Assembly (NCBI GenBank): GCA_003564925.1
Contig: PXDW01000006.1
Coordinates: forward strand, 1-6,852
DNA length: 6,852 bases
Origin: Candidatus Woesearchaeota archaeon
GTDB taxonomy: Archaea > Nanobdellota > Nanobdellia > Woesearchaeales > PXDW01
Direction of reading: 5' to 3'
In this document: positions 6,051-6,852 of the stretch, in pieces
Position numbering within the stretch: position 1 is the stretch's first letter
How the letters are laid out: each line of letters opens with the position of its first letter
The notes under the pieces: generated by a model
Told to the model about the DNA's origin: nothing
Database searches by the model: none
The model's input: only the letters and a program-made list of their open reading frames with translations
Made by a program: the position numbers and the translations under genes

Positions 6051-6377
6051 ATGCTTTATAAAAAATATAATAAACAGAATACTACTAACCAGGAAGATTA
6101 TAAAGTATCTATGTATCACTTTTTTAAAAATTTATTTAATAATTTAAAAAAACAAGCAGATAATCAGGAAATTGATAATCACGATTTAAGCTTGATTGAG
6201 AAATTAGCAGAGCCGTATTTTTCATGTCAAAAAGATCCAACAAGAATATGTACAAAGGACAATATAAATCATAATGGTATTGTGTATACCTATACTTTTG
6301 GTTCGAAAGAAATGACTGTTGAGATACATAATAAAAATATAGGTAGCATAGAATACAAAACATTCAATTATAAATAA
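6051..6377 (+). CDS. Hypothetical protein, 108 residues
   Basis: I do not recognise a family. The protein is polar, with a lysine- and asparagine-rich N-terminus (1-20), an amphipathic helix MYHFFKNLFNNLKKQ (21-35) and a second helix DLSLIEKLAEPYF (45-57). A loop with two cysteines follows (C59 and C67, in SCQKDPTRIC). The C-terminal half looks like beta strands (GIVYTYTF 76-83, MTVEIHN 88-94, IGSIEYKTF 98-106). There is no signal peptide or membrane segment. The ATG at 6051 is favoured over the internal ATG at 6111 because a TATA box lies about 25 bases upstream. It is divergent from scpA, and a T7 run (6400-6406) after its stop could terminate it before the tRNA genes. Coding status rests on an open frame with a good promoter, so it is probable rather than certain. 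The opposite-strand frame over the same interval lacks such support. Confidence 0.6.
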   Translation: MLYKKYNKQNTTNQEDYKVSMYHFFKNLFNNLKKQADNQEIDNHDLSLIEKLAEPYFSCQKDPTRICTKDNINHNGIVYTYTFGSKEMTVEIHNKNIGSIEYKTFNYK

Positions 6378-6382
6378 ATAAC

Positions 6383-6390
6383 TTTAAATA
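6383..6390 (+). promoter_or_regulatory. TATA box of the tRNA-Val/tRNA-Gly unit
   Basis: The sequence tttaaata is centred about 28 bases upstream of the first base of tRNA-Val. A T7 run (6400-6406) lies between it and the tRNA and may end the upstream gene's transcript. No TATA box fits in the six-base gap before tRNA-Gly, so one promoter probably serves both. Confidence 0.6.
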
Positions 6391-6399
6391 TGAATTAAA

Positions 6400-6406
6400 T
6401 TTTTTT
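6400..6406 (+). terminator. Oligo-T run after the orphan gene
   Basis: Seven consecutive T lie 23 bases past the stop of the 108-residue gene and just upstream of the predicted tRNA-Val start site. This is compatible with hairpin-independent archaeal termination. There is no stem-loop before it. Confidence 0.35.
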
Positions 6407-6451
6407 CTAATTGTGGGCTCGTGGTCTAGTGGCTATGACAGTGCCCTTACA

Positions 6452-6465
6452 AGCTATGCTTAGAG
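6452..6465 (+). other. Canonical 37/38 tRNA intron in tRNA-Val (14 bases)
   Basis: It folds with the anticodon loop into a BHB-like motif. The central helix pairs 6446-6449 with 6460-6463 and has one U-U mismatch. The three-base bulges are 6450-6452 and 6464-6466. The inner stem is only two pairs (GC/GC) closing a three-base loop. Cuts after the second base of each bulge give exactly a seven-base anticodon loop. The splicing endonuclease would remove it. The mismatch makes this a relaxed BHB. Confidence 0.75.
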
Positions 6466-6487
6466 AGGCATTGATCCCCGGTTCGAG

Positions 6488-6522
6488 AGCAATATTCGAG
6501 AAATATCGATATTGTCTGAAAA
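6488..6522 (+). other. Non-canonical T-loop intron (59/60) in tRNA-Val (35 bases)
   Basis: A four-pair central helix forms between ttcg (6482-6485) and tgaa (6517-6520), including one G-U pair. The three-base bulges are 6486-6488 and 6521-6523, and the inner stem pairs caatat (6490-6495) with atattg (6509-6514). Cutting after the second base of each bulge removes 6488-6522 and leaves the seven-base T loop TTCGAGT. One or two bases at the foot of the inner stem do not pair cleanly, so the exact ends could shift by a base. Confidence 0.75.
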
Positions 6523-6542
6523 TCCGGGCGGGCCCATTTTTT

Positions 6543-6614
6543 GCGATGGTAGTCTAACGGCTAGGACACTACCCTGCCACGGTGGTAATCCGGGTTCGAA
6601 TCCCGGCCATCGCA
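6543..6614 (+). tRNA. tRNA-Gly(GCC)
   Basis: An uninterrupted 72-base cloverleaf. The acceptor pairs 6543-6549 (gcgatgg) with 6607-6613 (ccatcgc), and A6614 is the discriminator. The D arm is GTCT/GGAC (6552-6567). The anticodon stem pairs ctacc (6569-6573) with ggtgg (6581-6585) around the loop CTGCCAC, giving anticodon GCC at 6576-6578. The T arm ccggg/cccgg encloses TTCGAAT (6595-6601). It reads GGC and GGU glycine codons. CCA is not encoded. It begins six T residues after tRNA-Val, so the two are probably processed from one precursor. Confidence 0.97.
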
Positions 6615-6688
6615 TTCTTATTTGCGAAACAATAAAGAAAGAAAAAAAGAAAGATACAGATTTTATTGGAAATATGCTCAAAGCTATA

Positions 6689-6722
6689 TTTACCTAAATT
6701 TACCTTAATATTTACCTTAATA
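6689..6722. repeat. Short tandem repeat between tRNA genes
   Basis: The 12-base unit tttaccttaata occurs exactly twice (6699-6710 and 6711-6722), preceded by a degenerate 10-base copy tttacctaaa (6689-6698). It lies in the 152-base gap between tRNA-Gly and tRNA-Ile, which otherwise holds no convincing gene. The function is unknown; replication slippage is the simplest origin. Confidence 0.6.
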
Positions 6723-6732
6723 AATAATAAGT

Positions 6733-6740
6733 TTTATAAA
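6733..6740 (+). promoter_or_regulatory. TATA box of tRNA-Ile
   Basis: The sequence tttataaa is centred about 30 bases before the first base of tRNA-Ile, so that gene has its own promoter. Confidence 0.6.
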
Positions 6741-6766
6741 CAAGTCGAATTTTCTGAGTATTAGAT

Positions 6767-6852
6767 GGGCTCGTAGCTCAGCCAGGTTAGAGCGACAGTC
6801 TTATATGTCTGCGTTCTATGCAATTAGGAAAGCTGTAGGTCCGGAGTTCAAA
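6767..6852 (+). tRNA. tRNA-Ile(UAU) with intron, truncated at right edge
   Basis: The 5' acceptor strand is gggctcg (6767-6773). The D arm GCTC/GAGC spans 6776-6793. The anticodon stem pairs acagt (6795-6799) with gctgt (6832-6836). The variable loop is 6837-6841, the T stem 5' strand 6842-6846, and the T loop starts TTCAAA at 6847, where the window ends. The raw anticodon loop is 32 bases. Removing 6806-6830 leaves CTTATAA with anticodon UAU (6802-6804), which reads AUA isoleucine codons. Most archaea use a CAU anticodon with agmatidine at position 34 for this codon. An alternative stem (6794-6797 with 6806-6809) would leave an impossible variable region, so I reject it. The missing 3' end (T stem, acceptor, discriminator) cannot be checked. 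Confidence 0.85.
6806..6830 (+). other. Canonical 37/38 tRNA intron in tRNA-Ile (25 bases)
   Basis: The BHB motif is good. The central helix pairs 6800-6803 (ctta) with 6825-6828 (tagg), with one U-G pair. The bulges are 6804-6806 and 6829-6831, each three bases. The inner stem is built around tgcg (6810-6813) and tgca (6819-6822), closing a five-base loop. Cuts after the second base of each bulge restore the seven-base anticodon loop. Confidence 0.8.

Larger units (their letters stand above)
6415..6536 (+). tRNA. tRNA-Val(UAC) interrupted by two introns
   Basis: The acceptor stem pairs 6415-6421 (gggctcg) with 6529-6535 (cgggccc), and A6536 is the discriminator. The D arm is 6424-6439, with three pairs (GTC/GAC). 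The anticodon stem pairs 6441-6445 (gtgcc) with 6467-6471 (ggcat), and the T stem pairs 6477-6481 (cccgg) with 6524-6528 (ccggg). The raw anticodon loop is 21 bases and the raw T loop 42 bases, so each must contain an intron. Removing 6452-6465 (14 bases, canonical position 37/38) gives the loop CTTACAA with anticodon UAC at 6448-6450. Removing 6488-6522 (35 bases, position 59/60) gives the T loop TTCGAGT. The mature tRNA is then 73 bases with all standard features, and the GGGC acceptor suits archaeal tRNA-Val. It should read GUN valine codons. A standard scan could miss or misassign it because of the T-loop insertion. Confidence 0.88.

Noticed and set aside
6136..6363. Minus-strand frame of 75 codons opposite the orphan gene
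   Set aside because: No TATA box at the right distance, and a tyrosine/leucine-rich composition typical of an antisense shadow of AT-rich coding sequence; the plus-strand frame has a well-placed promoter.
6460..6697. Short open frames on both strands over the tRNA region
   Set aside because: They overlap tRNA-Val and tRNA-Gly; the peptides contain translated tRNA arms (for example the repeated 'NPG' pattern), and there is no promoter placed for them.

Overview
The window looks like part of an AT-rich archaeal genome, most likely a small-genome DPANN lineage (Woesearchaeota/Pacearchaeota/Nanoarchaeota-like; the exact phylum cannot be fixed from the sequence alone). Archaeal signs are ribosomal protein S19e, prefoldin alpha, an archaeal-type FtsY, ScpA, TATA boxes about 25-30 bases before start codons with no Shine-Dalgarno motifs, and tRNA genes split by introns that fit bulge-helix-bulge (BHB) folding.

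Layout, left to right. Bases 1-248 hold the 5' part of rps19e on the minus strand; it runs off the left edge. After a 189-base divergent intergenic region comes a large plus-strand gene (438-3071). It encodes a family B DNA polymerase homologue whose 3'-5' exonuclease motifs are intact but whose polymerase catalytic motifs cannot be found. A small lipoprotein-like, possibly PepSY-type gene follows (3109-3411). Its stop codon overlaps, tail to tail, the stop codon of ftsY. The minus strand then carries scpA -> pfdA -> ftsY (5936 to 3408, read leftwards): a chromosome-organisation kleisin, a chaperone subunit, and the signal recognition particle receptor. Each of the three has its own TATA box. 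A divergent AT-rich promoter region with an inverted repeat leads rightwards to a 108-residue orphan protein (6051-6377). The right end is a tRNA cluster: tRNA-Val(UAC) with two introns, tRNA-Gly(GCC), and a truncated intron-containing tRNA-Ile(UAU).

How the genes relate. The housekeeping set concerns translation (S19e, tRNAs), co-translational membrane targeting (FtsY), protein folding (prefoldin) and chromosome structure (ScpA). The order rps19e ... pfdA - ftsY, which I recall as a conserved archaeal cluster, appears broken here by the polymerase-like gene and the lipoprotein gene on the opposite strand.

The most notable items are the apparently polymerase-dead PolB homologue with a long basic coiled-coil-rich N-terminus, the two-intron tRNA-Val with a non-canonical T-loop intron (position 59/60), and a tRNA-Ile with a genomically encoded UAU anticodon instead of the usual archaeal CAU.
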